This document shows positions 9,738-17,547 of a stretch of DNA of 64,000 bases, in pieces. This DNA comes from Roseateles depolymerans (GTDB lineage Bacteria; Pseudomonadota; Gammaproteobacteria; Burkholderiales; Burkholderiaceae_C): positions 124,001 through 188,000 of the forward strand of contig NZ_QUMT01000004.1 of NCBI RefSeq assembly GCF_003387155.1, given 5' to 3'. The notes under the pieces are model-generated. The model had not been told where the DNA came from. It made no database searches and saw only the letters and a list, made by a program, of their open reading frames with translations. How positions within the stretch are numbered: the stretch's first letter is position 1; each line of letters begins with the position of its first letter. The position numbers and the translations under genes are program-made.

Positions 9738-10082
9738 TCAGGCGATGCGCCAGTTGGGGCGTTCAGGATGGTCGGGGGCGCGGGAGGAAAAGCGCAAGGC
9801 AGCGCCGGTGCCCAGCACCTGGGTGGCGGGCGCATGGAGCTCGGCCGCATCGGCGGGGACGGTTTTGGCGGCGCTCAGGTGGCAGGTGCCGCAGTCGGTG
9901 TCCGGCGCCAGCTTGGAAGGGGACTTGGATTTCTCCGCGCTGCCATCGTCATGCTGGTGGGTGTGGTGACCGATGTGATGCGTGCTGGGGGCGCTCTCGT
10001 GCCCGCAATAGCTGGCGGCCACGCTCCAGGTGAACTGGAAGGGCAGCAAAACCAGCAGCAGGATGGAGAGCCAGCGGCGCAT
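9738..10082 (-). CDS. czcI: CzcI-like periplasmic metal-responsive protein
   Basis: 114 aa. Signal peptide (MRRWLSILLLVLLPFQFTWSVAASYC) followed by a His-rich region (THHIGHHTHQHDD) and a DCGTCH motif, the layout of the small CzcI protein encoded first in czcICBA operons and thought to modulate metal induction. It is 109 bp upstream of czcC on the same strand. His and Cys residues suggest divalent cation binding. The start is fixed by the signal peptide. Its own promoter-like elements sit only a few bases upstream, which would give a nearly leaderless message. Confidence 0.85.
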   Translation of the reverse strand: MRRWLSILLLVLLPFQFTWSVAASYCGHESAPSTHHIGHHTHQHDDGSAEKSKSPSKLAPDTDCGTCHLSAAKTVPADAAELHAPATQVLGTGAALRFSSRAPDHPERPNWRIA

Positions 10083-10089
10083 GGCGTGG

Positions 10090-10117
10090 ATTGTAGGAAG
10101 TTCGCCGCTTCCCGCAA
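10090..10117 (-). promoter_or_regulatory. Candidate sigma-70 promoter for czcICBA with internal palindrome
   Basis: On the minus strand, TTGCGG (10117-10112), 16 nt, then TACAAT (10095-10090) resemble -35 and -10 boxes. The spacer holds GGAAG-N7-CTTCC, a dyad in the place where MerR-type activators bind. The predicted start of transcription falls within 1-3 nt of the czcI ATG. Pattern match only. Confidence 0.4.
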
Positions 10118-10155
10118 CAGGGCGGAAAGCGACGGTTTCACGGTTTTTGCGCTGT

Positions 10156-12471
10156 TTAGAAGCTGCGGCGCAAGGTCACCCTCAGCGTGCGGGGTTCGGC
10201 GGGATGCACATGGCGGTCGGCCACCGGTGCGGCCTCGCCGGGCAGTTGCGACTCATAGAAGTACTCGATGTCGTTGACCTTGCGGTCCGCGAGATTGAAG
10301 ACATCCAGTGTCAGCTCGGTCTTGTCGCCCAGGCGCCGACTCAATCGCAGGTTGGTGGTGAAGGACGAACGGGACCGCACGCTGTTGTCCTCCACCAGTG
10401 CGCCACTGCCCAGATAACGCCAGTTCACGCTGGCCGACCAGGGGCCGAGCGCCTGCAAGGTGACGCCCAGCGTGGCCACCTTGTCGACGGCATTGGGAAT
10501 GCGGTTGCCCACCGGGTCCTGGTCCGCAAAACGCGCGTGCGTCCAGGCGAAGTCCGCGTCAATCAGCAGCCACGGCAGCGGGACATACCGGTTGTTCCAT
10601 TCCACGCCGCGGCGGCGGCTGGCCCGGTTGGCTTCGGTCGCTCCGGCGTCACCCACATAAACGAGCTCCGAATCGAAGTCGAGTGTCCACAGCGCAAGGG
10701 AGCTCTGCAGACCCGGGATCCATTCCGTCCTCAGTCCGGCTTCGTACCCCTTGGCCTTCGACAAGCCGGGCGCGGGATCAGCCGTCGACGTCACGCCGCG
10801 CGCATCATTGCTATGAAAGCCCCGACCCGCGTTCAGGAACAGCTCCGTCCGCGCCCACGGGCCCAGCACCACCGACAGCTTGGGCGAGGCCAGCGTCTGC
10901 CGCGCACTGCCGGCGTCCCCGTTGCCCGAGAGCGGGTCCACCCGGAACCGGCCCTGGTCCGCACGAAGGCCCAGCACCGTGCGCATCCAGGGCGTCCACT
11001 CCACGCTCGTCTGGCCGTACACGCCGAGCATCGTTTCGCGGACACGGTCTTCCCGCGTGACGTCGGTCACCACGCGCGCTTGCGTCTGGAAGAACCCCAC
11101 CCGGGCTCGATCCTGCCGCAGCTGGAAGCCCACCTCGGTGCGCGCGGGCCACGGCCCCAGCGAATGCTCCACGGCCTGGCTGCCGCTCAGACCATAGACC
11201 TTGCGGTGATCCTCCTGGGCGAACTGGTCGCCCGTGTCGGGACGGTCCAGCGCATAGGTGAAGTTGGAGAACAGCGCCAGTTGATAGTCGATGGCGTAGG
11301 CCGCCAGTCGTGCGTGCTGCCCGTCCTCATCCCGCGACCATTGCGCCGACACACTGGTGCGGCGCGTGTGGCCGCCATCCGTCGGATCCACCGCATCAAA
11401 GCGTCCGAAGGGGCGCCCCGCCAGCGTGCCGGCCTCGATCAGGCGCTCCGGCACCTGGTCGGTAGACCGCCAACGCGCGTGATAGTCCATCAGGCTCACC
11501 GTCCATCGGTCCGGCCCCGACGTGCGCGACAGACTCGTCACCAGATTGCGGCGGTTCAGGCCCTCGGGCAAGGACCACGGGCCATCATTGCCCATCAGCT
11601 CGGCCGCGCCCATCCATTGGAGTCCGTGGCCCCAGTCACTGCTGCCGGCCACCAGACCCCGGCGGTAGCGGCCTTCCCCGGCCGTCAAAGAGACGAAGGG
11701 GGCGTCCACACGCCGCTGATACACGATGTCCGCCGACCCGGCCGCAGCGAAGTCTCCGTTTGGCGCGAAGTACGGACCCTTGCGGTAGTCGATGCGATCG
11801 ACCAGTTCCGGAATCAGGAAGTTCAGATCGGAATAGCCTTGGCCATGCGCATGGCTTGGCATGTTCACCGGCATGCCATTGACGGAGGTCGCGAAGTCCG
11901 TGCCGTGGTCGAGATTGAAGCCGCGCAGGAAGTACTGGTTGGCTTTGCCGTCGCCGCTGTGCTGGGTCACCATCAGACCGGGCACGAATTCCAGGACTTC
12001 CCCCGGGCGCAAGGCGGGCCGGCTCTTGAGCAGCTCGGCCCGGATGCTGCCCTGGGAGGCGGCGTCGGAGCTGCCGATGCCGTTGTCATAGTGACGGCCC
12101 TGCACTTGTACGGTCTCCAGGCGGGTCTGTGCGGCGGCGGCCGGACTGGCGGCGGAACTGATGGCCGGGCGCGTCGCAGAAGGGGCAAGGTCGGCGTCAG
12201 CGGTCGCCGGATCTGCGGTTGCGCTTGCGGTTCCCACTGCAGGTGCAGGTGCAGGTGCAGGTGCAGGTGTGGGGGCAGGCGTGGGCACAGGTGCTGCTGC
12301 TGCTGCTGCTGCAGTTGCACCTGCCGATTCCGATGCAGCGAGCGCGGTCTGCGCGATCGCGCTGATGAGCAGCCAGCCGGCCAGCGCGCTGCGCCGCCGT
12401 GTCAAAGGGGGGAGGCCGGACCGGCCAGAGAACCCGCGGCGACCGCGGGGCACAGAGATCAAAGTGTTCAT
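10156..12471 (-). CDS. TonB-dependent outer-membrane receptor (cobalamin riboswitch-controlled)
   Basis: 771 aa from ATG 12471. The signal peptide region (RRSALAGWLLISAIAQTALA) is followed by an Ala/Pro low-complexity stretch (about residues 32-75), then the plug domain (LETVQVQGRHYDN, LEFVPGLMVTQHSGDGKANQYFLRGF, VNGMPVNMPSHAHGQGY) and a 22-strand-type barrel ending in aromatic Phe (RVTLRRSF), as required for BAM insertion. The plug is of the group often seen near metal or cofactor genes rather than a classic BtuB. The substrate is not certain: the riboswitch leader suggests a cobalamin or cobalt compound, the downstream czcICBA genes suggest metal. czcI begins 73 bp after its stop on the same strand. 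Confidence 0.9.
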   Translation of the reverse strand: MNTLISVPRGRRGFSGRSGLPPLTRRRSALAGWLLISAIAQTALAASESAGATAAAAAAAPVPTPAPTPAPAPAPAPAVGTASATADPATADADLAPSATRPAISSAASPAAAAQTRLETVQVQGRHYDNGIGSSDAASQGSIRAELLKSRPALRPGEVLEFVPGLMVTQHSGDGKANQYFLRGFNLDHGTDFATSVNGMPVNMPSHAHGQGYSDLNFLIPELVDRIDYRKGPYFAPNGDFAAAGSADIVYQRRVDAPFVSLTAGEGRYRRGLVAGSSDWGHGLQWMGAAELMGNDGPWSLPEGLNRRNLVTSLSRTSGPDRWTVSLMDYHARWRSTDQVPERLIEAGTLAGRPFGRFDAVDPTDGGHTRRTSVSAQWSRDEDGQHARLAAYAIDYQLALFSNFTYALDRPDTGDQFAQEDHRKVYGLSGSQAVEHSLGPWPARTEVGFQLRQDRARVGFFQTQARVVTDVTREDRVRETMLGVYGQTSVEWTPWMRTVLGLRADQGRFRVDPLSGNGDAGSARQTLASPKLSVVLGPWARTELFLNAGRGFHSNDARGVTSTADPAPGLSKAKGYEAGLRTEWIPGLQSSLALWTLDFDSELVYVGDAGATEANRASRRRGVEWNNRYVPLPWLLIDADFAWTHARFADQDPVGNRIPNAVDKVATLGVTLQALGPWSASVNWRYLGSGALVEDNSVRSRSSFTTNLRLSRRLGDKTELTLDVFNLADRKVNDIEYFYESQLPGEAAPVADRHVHPAEPRTLRVTLRRSF

Positions 12472-12487
12472 TGCAACAGTCCATTCC

Positions 12488-12503
12488 CCTGCGTCCCCGC
12501 AGG
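12488..12503 (-). promoter_or_regulatory. Hairpin masking the Shine-Dalgarno of the TonB receptor gene
   Basis: On the minus strand CCTGCG-GGGA-CGCAGG forms a perfect 6-bp stem with a tetraloop; its 3' arm runs into the GGGGA ribosome site that lies about 14-18 nt before the ATG. This fits an expression platform working at translation initiation for the upstream riboswitch. Confidence 0.5.
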
Positions 12504-12597
12504 TGGGTCGATGACGACACTGAGGCATGAGCACGGCCCAGGCGGCGCAGCGGACGCGCAGCCTCGACGGCGCGCCGCACCCCGCAGCATCCGGAGC

Positions 12598-12828
12598 AGT
12601 CGCAGGCCGGTATCCGGGCTCGCGGCTGACGCAGGACATGGACCATGTTCCGCGTCGGCGCCCTCTCCTTCCCAGGCGGCAAACCCAGTGGATGTCGGCG
12701 CATGGAGCCCGACGTGAGGACGCTTTCAACCGCCGACCGTTGCGGGGGCAGCACAGGCATTGGCCCTTTGAAAGGGCCGCACCTGTTTCCCGTTTAACCC
12801 GACCGCGCTGCGGCCGGGCACCTTCGAC
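12598..12828 (-). ncRNA. Cobalamin (B12) riboswitch
   Basis: On the minus strand, reading from about 12828 downward, the hallmark segments appear in order: GGTGCCCGG pairing stem, GGGAAACAGGTGC, GCCTGTGCTGCCCCCGCAACGGT (the near-invariant 'GCTGCCCCCGCAAC' core), the B12 box variant CCACTGGG followed by GGGAAGG, and the 3' end GCGAGCCCGGATACCGGCCTGC. Order and spacing match the adenosyl/hydroxocobalamin aptamer of proteobacteria. It ends about 127 nt before the TonB receptor ATG, where a Shine-Dalgarno hairpin could be the switch. Cobalamin binding would be expected to lower expression. Exact ends are approximate. Confidence 0.88.
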
Positions 12829-12875
12829 TGAATGAGGTCGGTGGCCCGATTGGAGGGATACCGACGGAGGGCGAG

Positions 12876-12881
12876 TGTATA
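12876..12881 (-). promoter_or_regulatory. Candidate -10 box of the riboswitch transcript
   Basis: TATACA on the minus strand lies about 45-50 bp upstream of the aptamer. No TTGACA-like -35 is present at 17 bp; instead the phased A5 tracts of the 11-bp repeat occupy that side. Confidence 0.35.
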
Positions 12882-12889
12882 GGGCTAAC

Positions 12890-12940
12890 GGGGGCTTTTT
12901 GGGGGCTTTTTGGGGGCTTTTTGGGGGCTTTTTGGGGGCT
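12890..12940. repeat. 11-bp tandem repeat with phased A/T tracts (4.6 copies)
   Basis: Four perfect GGGGGCTTTTT units plus a partial fifth stand head to tail. The T5 (A5 on the other strand) tracts recur every 11 bp, close to one helical turn, which predicts intrinsic DNA bending just upstream of the -10 of the riboswitch transcript. Confidence 0.9.
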
Positions 12941-12950
12941 GACGGGGCTG

Positions 12951-12969
12951 ATGGGGGCTTAGGCCCCCT
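12951..12969 (-). terminator. GC hairpin at the stop codon of the PepSY gene
   Basis: Minus strand GGGGGC-CTAA-GCCCCC forms a 6-bp GC stem overlapping the stop codon of the PepSY gene. There is no U-run after it, so it is only a possible terminator or pause site. Confidence 0.35.
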
Positions 12970-14440
12970 AGAGCGCAAACCGCTGCTGCCAGTGACGCGG
13001 CATGAGCGCATCGACGCCCAGCGCCACCAGCATCGAAGCGCCGAGCAGCGGATAGAGCAGGCCCAGCAGCGCCGCGATGGCCAGCGCGCCGATGGCGGCC
13101 CGGTCCCCTTCGCGACGCGGTGGGGCGGCCAGACGTCCGCGCGGGCGGCGCTTCCACCACATCACCACGCTCGACACCGCCAGCAGCACGATCGACAGGC
13201 AGCCCGCCAGCATGAGCAGCTGGTTGATGAGCCCGAACTGCCGGCCGGTGTGCAGGCTGATGCCCCATTCGGTCAGGCGCCCCACGGCGCCATAGTCCTT
13301 CAACCCGATGTCGGCCAGGACGGCGCCGCTGTAGCGGTCCAGGTGGACCACCCGCAGCTCGCGCACGTCGTCAGGGAACCGCATCGCTGAATACACGCCT
13401 TGTGGCCCGCTGGGCAGGCGCACGGGCGTGCCCTCCGGCAGTCCGAGGCGCCGGAAGATCTGCAGGGCTTGATCGATGCCGACTGAAGGTGCTGGGGACG
13501 CTTGGGGGGCAGGGGGTGCAGGGGGTGCAGCAGTCGCGGGTGCCATCGCCGGTGCCATCGCCGGTGTAGGGCCATTGTGGCCATCGTGGCCGTTATGGCT
13601 GCTCGACGTCGGCAGTGCCGCCTGGCTCGATGCCCAGGGCACATCGGTCAGCCCCGCCAGCGGCAGCGTCGAGGCCGGCGCGCCGCCCCAGACGTAACGC
13701 GGTGTGCCCACGCCCCAGGTCTTGGTGAGCCGGCCAAACTGCTCGCCCCAGAAGGCTGACCAGGGCATCCCGGTCACCGCCAGGAAGAGGATGGCAGCCG
13801 CGGCCAGGGCGCCGGTGACGGCATGCAGGTCGCGCCACCACAGCCGCTGCCGGGGCTGTCCGCGCACGCGCAGGACGCCGCCGGAGCGTCCCCGCGGCCA
13901 CCAGAGGAACAGGCCGGACACGACCAGCACGATCGCCCAGCCGGCCACCACCTCGATCCAGAGGTTGGCGACCTTGCCCGCCAACGCCAGCGAGTGCAGA
14001 CGCTTGACGACGTTCATCAAGCGCGCACTGTCCGCAAGCCGCCCCAGCACACGGCCATCGGAGGGATCCAGGTAGACCGCCACCACGCCCGAGGCGGCGG
14101 TCTTGACCCCCACCTCAGCGCTTCGCCCCGGGGATGCTGGAGACACGAAGCGAACCGCCTCACCGGGTTCCGCAGCCAGGGCCCGTGCGACCAATGCCTC
14201 GGCGCCAAGGCTCTTGCCGGACGGCGGCCCGTTCACGGTCAGCAGCGGACGGTAGACCCATTGCTCGATGGGGTCCTTGAACAGATAGAGCCCGCCGGTG
14301 AGCGCCAGCAGCACCAGAAAAGGCAGGCAGATCAGTCCGGCGTAGAAATGCCATCGCCAGACGCGTCGGTACAGCGCGGAGTCACTGCCGCTACCCAAGC
14401 GGTCGGTGTCACCGCCCTTGGGGGTCATTTTGTGATTCAT
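12968..14440 (-). CDS. PepSY-associated transmembrane protein (PiuB/iron-reductase-like)
   Basis: 490 aa inner-membrane protein. TM1 (WHFYAGLICLPFLVLLALTGGLYLFKDPIEQ) is the typical opening of the PepSY_TM family; further helices lie near residues 180-200, 215-235, 395-420 and 440-470, and soluble PepSY-like segments lie between (GEAVRFVSPASPGRSAEV and SGAVLADIGLKDYGAVGRLTEWGISLHTGRQFGLINQ). Relatives occur next to TonB receptors and are proposed to reduce or release metal from imported chelates. Between about residues 275 and 320 there is a Pro/Ala/Met and His/Asn-rich insertion made of short repeats. It precedes the riboswitch and TonB gene on the same strand, so a role in the same uptake process is likely. 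Confidence 0.85.
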   Translation of the reverse strand: MNHKMTPKGGDTDRLGSGSDSALYRRVWRWHFYAGLICLPFLVLLALTGGLYLFKDPIEQWVYRPLLTVNGPPSGKSLGAEALVARALAAEPGEAVRFVSPASPGRSAEVGVKTAASGVVAVYLDPSDGRVLGRLADSARLMNVVKRLHSLALAGKVANLWIEVVAGWAIVLVVSGLFLWWPRGRSGGVLRVRGQPRQRLWWRDLHAVTGALAAAAILFLAVTGMPWSAFWGEQFGRLTKTWGVGTPRYVWGGAPASTLPLAGLTDVPWASSQAALPTSSSHNGHDGHNGPTPAMAPAMAPATAAPPAPPAPQASPAPSVGIDQALQIFRRLGLPEGTPVRLPSGPQGVYSAMRFPDDVRELRVVHLDRYSGAVLADIGLKDYGAVGRLTEWGISLHTGRQFGLINQLLMLAGCLSIVLLAVSSVVMWWKRRPRGRLAAPPRREGDRAAIGALAIAALLGLLYPLLGASMLVALGVDALMPRHWQQRFAL

Positions 14441-14566
14441 ACGGAGGGGTCCTGGGCCGGGCTTCTCACGCGAGCAATCCGGCCGATCGGTGAGGGCGGA
14501 CCATGGGCGGCCGCCAGCCTCCCGCCGAACAGGCGCAGCACGCCCGCGCCCGGCGGTCTTTGACGC

Positions 14567-14986
14567 TCAGGCTCGAAGCGGCGGCGCACGCGGCTGGGCA
14601 CTGACCCAGGCGAACAGGGGCCGCGGCGCGGTCAGGAACAGCGCGGGGACGTGGGAAGCCAGAGCCTCCTGCGGCAGAACGGTTCGCGGCGCGGGCGGCA
14701 GGCCCAGCACGGTGGCATGCGTTGCGCAGTAAGGGCAGTGCTTGAGCCCATGCGCGCCGGCGCCCTCCTCAGTGGGGTGGCCGGAATCGGCAGACTGGTC
14801 CGCCTGGGTCGCGCTACCGCCGTCCCCCATCACCCGCTGCATGCCCGAGGCGCTGCAGATGTCGGCCCAGCCAGCAGGCACCGGGGTCCGAAAGGCCTGC
14901 GCCAGCGCCGGCGCCCAAAGGCTCATCAGGAGCGCGGTGCACGCGATCCATGAGACGAGGGCGTTGAAGGGGCGGCCGATGGGCAT
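14567..14986 (-). CDS. DUF2946-like small membrane/periplasmic protein
   Basis: 139 aa from ATG 14986. N-terminal hydrophobic segment (FNALVSWIACTALLMSLWAPALAQAF) as signal or anchor, then KHCPYCATHATVLGLPP, the HCPYC...H motif of DUF2946 proteins, and a second hydrophobic stretch (VPALFLTAPRPLFAW). DUF2946 genes commonly sit beside TonB receptors and PepSY proteins and are suspected to handle copper or other metals; function is not established. It is 126 bp upstream of the PepSY gene on the same strand. A longer start at 15100 would overlap the divergent hydrolase gene and lacks signal character. Confidence 0.7.
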   Translation of the reverse strand: MPIGRPFNALVSWIACTALLMSLWAPALAQAFRTPVPAGWADICSASGMQRVMGDGGSATQADQSADSGHPTEEGAGAHGLKHCPYCATHATVLGLPPAPRTVLPQEALASHVPALFLTAPRPLFAWVSAQPRAPPLRA

Positions 14987-15098
14987 GCCGGGGAGTGTAA
15001 GAGACGCGGCGCGAGGCGGCCCCCCCATCCCCAGCGCTGCGCCCATAAACTGCAAGGCTGCTGGCGAAGCCGGCCGAATGTGATCGAGACTTGCACCC

Positions 15099-15746
15099 AT
15101 GCCCCTGCACTACCGCACCCTCCCCGTCACCCCCTTCCAGCAAAACTGCTCCATCGTCTGGTGCGATGCCACTCGGGATGCAGCCGTGATCGACCCAGGC
15201 GGTGAAGTGCCACGGCTCAAGGCCCTGGCCCAATCACTCGGCGTCACGATCAAGGCCATCTGGCTGACCCATGCCCACATTGACCATGCCGGGGGTGCCG
15301 GTCAGTGGGCGCGGGAAGACGGACTGCCCATCATCGGCCCGCATCAGGGCGACCTGTTCTGGATCACCGGCCTGCCGCAGCAGTCGGCCATGTTTGGCTT
15401 CCCGCCGGCAGAGCCCTTCACCCCCACCCGGTGGCTGGAGGATGGGGACACCGTCACCATCGGCGAGGAGACCCTGACCGTGCGCCACTGCCCCGGCCAC
15501 ACGCCCGGCCATGTGGTGTTTCATTCGGCTGGGGCTCGGCGCTGCTTCGTCGGGGACGTGCTGTTTGCCGGCAGCATCGGCCGCACCGATTTTCCGGGCG
15601 GACACCACGACACGCTCATTCGCTCCATCACGGAGAGGCTCTGGCCCATGGGCGACGAGACCGTATTCATCCCCGGGCATGGCCCGGAAAGCACCTTCGG
15701 CGAGGAGAAGCGCAGCAACCCGTTCGTGAGCGGCCGGCACGGCTGA
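15099..15746 (+). CDS. MBL-fold metallo-hydrolase (YcbL/glyoxalase II-like)
   Basis: 215 aa cytosolic enzyme. Metal ligands are clear: THAHIDHAGG (residues about 56-65), CPGHTPGHVVFH, GDVLFAGSIGRTDFPGG and the C-terminal PGHGPESTFGEEKRSNPFV. The short length without the C-terminal substrate-binding domain of true glyoxalase II, and the GRTDFPGG signature, fit the YcbL-type subgroup (glutathione thioester or persulfide hydrolase). Native substrate cannot be decided. It runs divergently from the DUF2946 gene. Confidence 0.88.
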   Translation: MPLHYRTLPVTPFQQNCSIVWCDATRDAAVIDPGGEVPRLKALAQSLGVTIKAIWLTHAHIDHAGGAGQWAREDGLPIIGPHQGDLFWITGLPQQSAMFGFPPAEPFTPTRWLEDGDTVTIGEETLTVRHCPGHTPGHVVFHSAGARRCFVGDVLFAGSIGRTDFPGGHHDTLIRSITERLWPMGDETVFIPGHGPESTFGEEKRSNPFVSGRHG

Positions 15747-15787
15747 CCGGTCCGGGCCGCCAGGGCGGCGCGAACCGGCAACGCTCC

Positions 15788-15831
15788 ATCAGCGCTCCTT
15801 CAGCGCTCGTTCAGCGGTCCTTCAGCGATTC
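15788..15831. repeat. Four 11-bp imperfect tandem repeats (TTCAGCGCTCN)
   Basis: Four units of the type (a/t)TCAGCG(c/g/a)(t)(c/t)(c/g) follow head to tail in the gap between two convergent genes; the last unit contains the stop codon of the M48 protease gene. Confidence 0.75.
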
Positions 15832-16802
15832 TGGGCGCTGGCCGCTGGCGGCGAGAACCGCTGCGAGGGCTTGTCCGCACGCTGGTAGAGACCTGCCACC
15901 TTGGGCAGGTTGCGGCGCATGTCCTCGATCCGCGTCGGGCCTGACGGGTGGGTGGAGATGAACTGCGGCGGCGCGCCCTCCGACGCTTTGGCCATCTTTT
16001 GCCACAGCGAGATGCCCGCCTCCGGGTTGTAGCCGGCGCGAGCGGCAAGCTCCATGCCCACCAGGTCGGCCTCGGACTCGTCCTCCCGGCTGAACCGCAG
16101 CTTCAGCAGTTGCCCGCCGATGCCCATGAACGTGCGGCCCACGTCTCCAAAGCCCAGGACAGAAGACAGGAGATCGGCACCGATGTTGGTCGCGGCCGAC
16201 TTGCCCATGCGCTCGCGAGCATGTTCCCGCAGCGCGTGGGCGATCTCGTGACCCATCACCATCGCGACTTCGTCGTCGTTGAGCTGCAGCTTGCGCAGGA
16301 TGCCGTCATAGAAGGCGATCTTGCCGCCGGGCATGCAGAAGGCGTTGACCTCGGCGGTCATCAGGAGATTGACTTCCCAGCGCCATTGGTCGGCGCGGCG
16401 GTTCCAGGTGCCGGTCAGTGGAATGATCCGCTGGGCGATGAAACGCAGGCGCTGCACTTGCGGGTCATTGGTCGGCGCCAGGACGCGCTTTTGCTGCGCC
16501 TCCTTCATCATGGCGGCATATTGCTGCTGACCGGCGGTCTCCACCTGTTCCGCCGAGACCAGCCGGGTGGCCCAGCTTTCCTTGCCGACGTCCACTCCTT
16601 CCCGCGCCCAGGCCGGCACCAGCGCCAGACCACCTGCGGCGCCCAGCAGACGGGTGAACAGACGGCGCGAGGTCGGCCTGCCGGCCAAGCTTGCAGTGCT
16701 GCCCGAGGCCGCCGGTGCCCCGCAGGTGCAGTGACCAAAACCGTGAGTGGGTGCGCCAGTGAGGGACGGCTGACCGTCCGCGCGGAAATCAACTTCATCC
16801 AT
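15822..16802 (-). CDS. M48-family metalloprotease (Tat-exported, BepA/HtpX-like)
   Basis: 326 aa from ATG 16802 (ATG 16811 also possible). The zinc motif HEIAH (H185, E186, H189) is followed at the right distance by EDESEADLVGMELAARAGYNP, which supplies the third ligand. An N-terminal TSRRLFTRLLGAAGGLALVPAWA segment carries a twin-arginine motif, suggesting Tat export. C-terminal ISTHPSGPTRIEDMRRNLP is typical of the periplasmic M48 branch that degrades or assembles outer-membrane proteins (BepA/LoiP), here without a TPR domain. The longer reading through to 17492 is an overprint of the flavin reductase gene. Confidence 0.88.
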   Translation of the reverse strand: MDEVDFRADGQPSLTGAPTHGFGHCTCGAPAASGSTASLAGRPTSRRLFTRLLGAAGGLALVPAWAREGVDVGKESWATRLVSAEQVETAGQQQYAAMMKEAQQKRVLAPTNDPQVQRLRFIAQRIIPLTGTWNRRADQWRWEVNLLMTAEVNAFCMPGGKIAFYDGILRKLQLNDDEVAMVMGHEIAHALREHARERMGKSAATNIGADLLSSVLGFGDVGRTFMGIGGQLLKLRFSREDESEADLVGMELAARAGYNPEAGISLWQKMAKASEGAPPQFISTHPSGPTRIEDMRRNLPKVAGLYQRADKPSQRFSPPAASAQNR

Positions 16803-16979
16803 GGGCAACATTCTAGGGACGCTCCGACGCCGGTCGAGCGGTCCCCCGGGTCCAGGATGCAGGTTTCCTCTGAAGGAGGGACGCAGGAATGCCATGAAAT
16901 CGGCGCAGTCCTGCCGCATTTGCCAGTGTTGCCTGGCCCACAGATGCAGGGGATTTGCCGGGAGGTGACAATACGAGCC

Positions 16980-17525
16980 ATGTCCCTGCCGCCCTCTCCC
17001 ACCCCCCTTCACATCAACAGCGACCCCGCGGTGGCGGTGGCCTCTGTGCTCGACAGCCAACAGTTTCGGGCCGCGCTGGGCATGTTTGCCACCGGCGTCA
17101 CCATCGTGACGGCCCGCGGGGAGGACGGCACGCTGGTGGGGCTGACCGCCAACTCCTTCAATTCCGTGTCGCTCACGCCGCCGCTGGTGCTGTGGAGCCT
17201 GGGCAAACGTGCCGGCTCCATGCCGGTGTTCAGCCGCGGGTCGCACTACGCCATCAACATCCTGGCCGCCGACCAGAAAGACCTGGCCCAGCGTTTTGCC
17301 ACGCGGGACATCGACCGCTTTGCCGGCGTACGGTGGCGGGAAGGGTGCGGCGGTGCACCGGTGCTGGAGGGCTGCGCGGCGGTGTTTGAATGCGCCAACC
17401 GCAGCCAGTATGAAGAGGGCGACCACGTCATCTTCGTGGGCGAAGTGGAAGCCTGCTCGCGGGTGGAGCAGGCCCAGCCGCTGATCTTCCACGGCGGGCG
17501 CTACTACACGGAATTGCCGATCTGA
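16980..17525 (+). CDS. Flavin reductase (NAD(P)H:FMN oxidoreductase-like, RutF/HpaC family)
   Basis: 181 aa from ATG 16980, preceded by a good GGAGGTG site. Hallmarks of the FMN-binding split barrel: FRAALGMFATGVTIVTA, GLTANSFNSVSLTPPLVLWSLGK, HYAINILAADQKDLAQRFA and a C-terminal HVIFVGEVEA with LIFHGGRYY. The family reduces flavin for a two-component monooxygenase, or binds FMN on its own; no monooxygenase partner is adjacent. Longer in-frame starts upstream overlap the M48 gene and are not credible. Confidence 0.88.
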   Translation: MSLPPSPTPLHINSDPAVAVASVLDSQQFRAALGMFATGVTIVTARGEDGTLVGLTANSFNSVSLTPPLVLWSLGKRAGSMPVFSRGSHYAINILAADQKDLAQRFATRDIDRFAGVRWREGCGGAPVLEGCAAVFECANRSQYEEGDHVIFVGEVEACSRVEQAQPLIFHGGRYYTELPI

Positions 17526-17547
17526 TGCGGCGGGGTCCGGGGCCTGG

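Noticed and set aside
10030-12717. Very long plus-strand ORF (895 codons)
   Set aside because: It lies entirely antisense to the TonB receptor and riboswitch; composition is His/Arg/Ala-rich as expected for the mirror frame of a high-GC gene, with no domain.
12890-12940. Short repeats considered as a CRISPR or terminator array
   Set aside because: Units are only 11 bp, contiguous and without spacers; no U-tract hairpins result on either strand.
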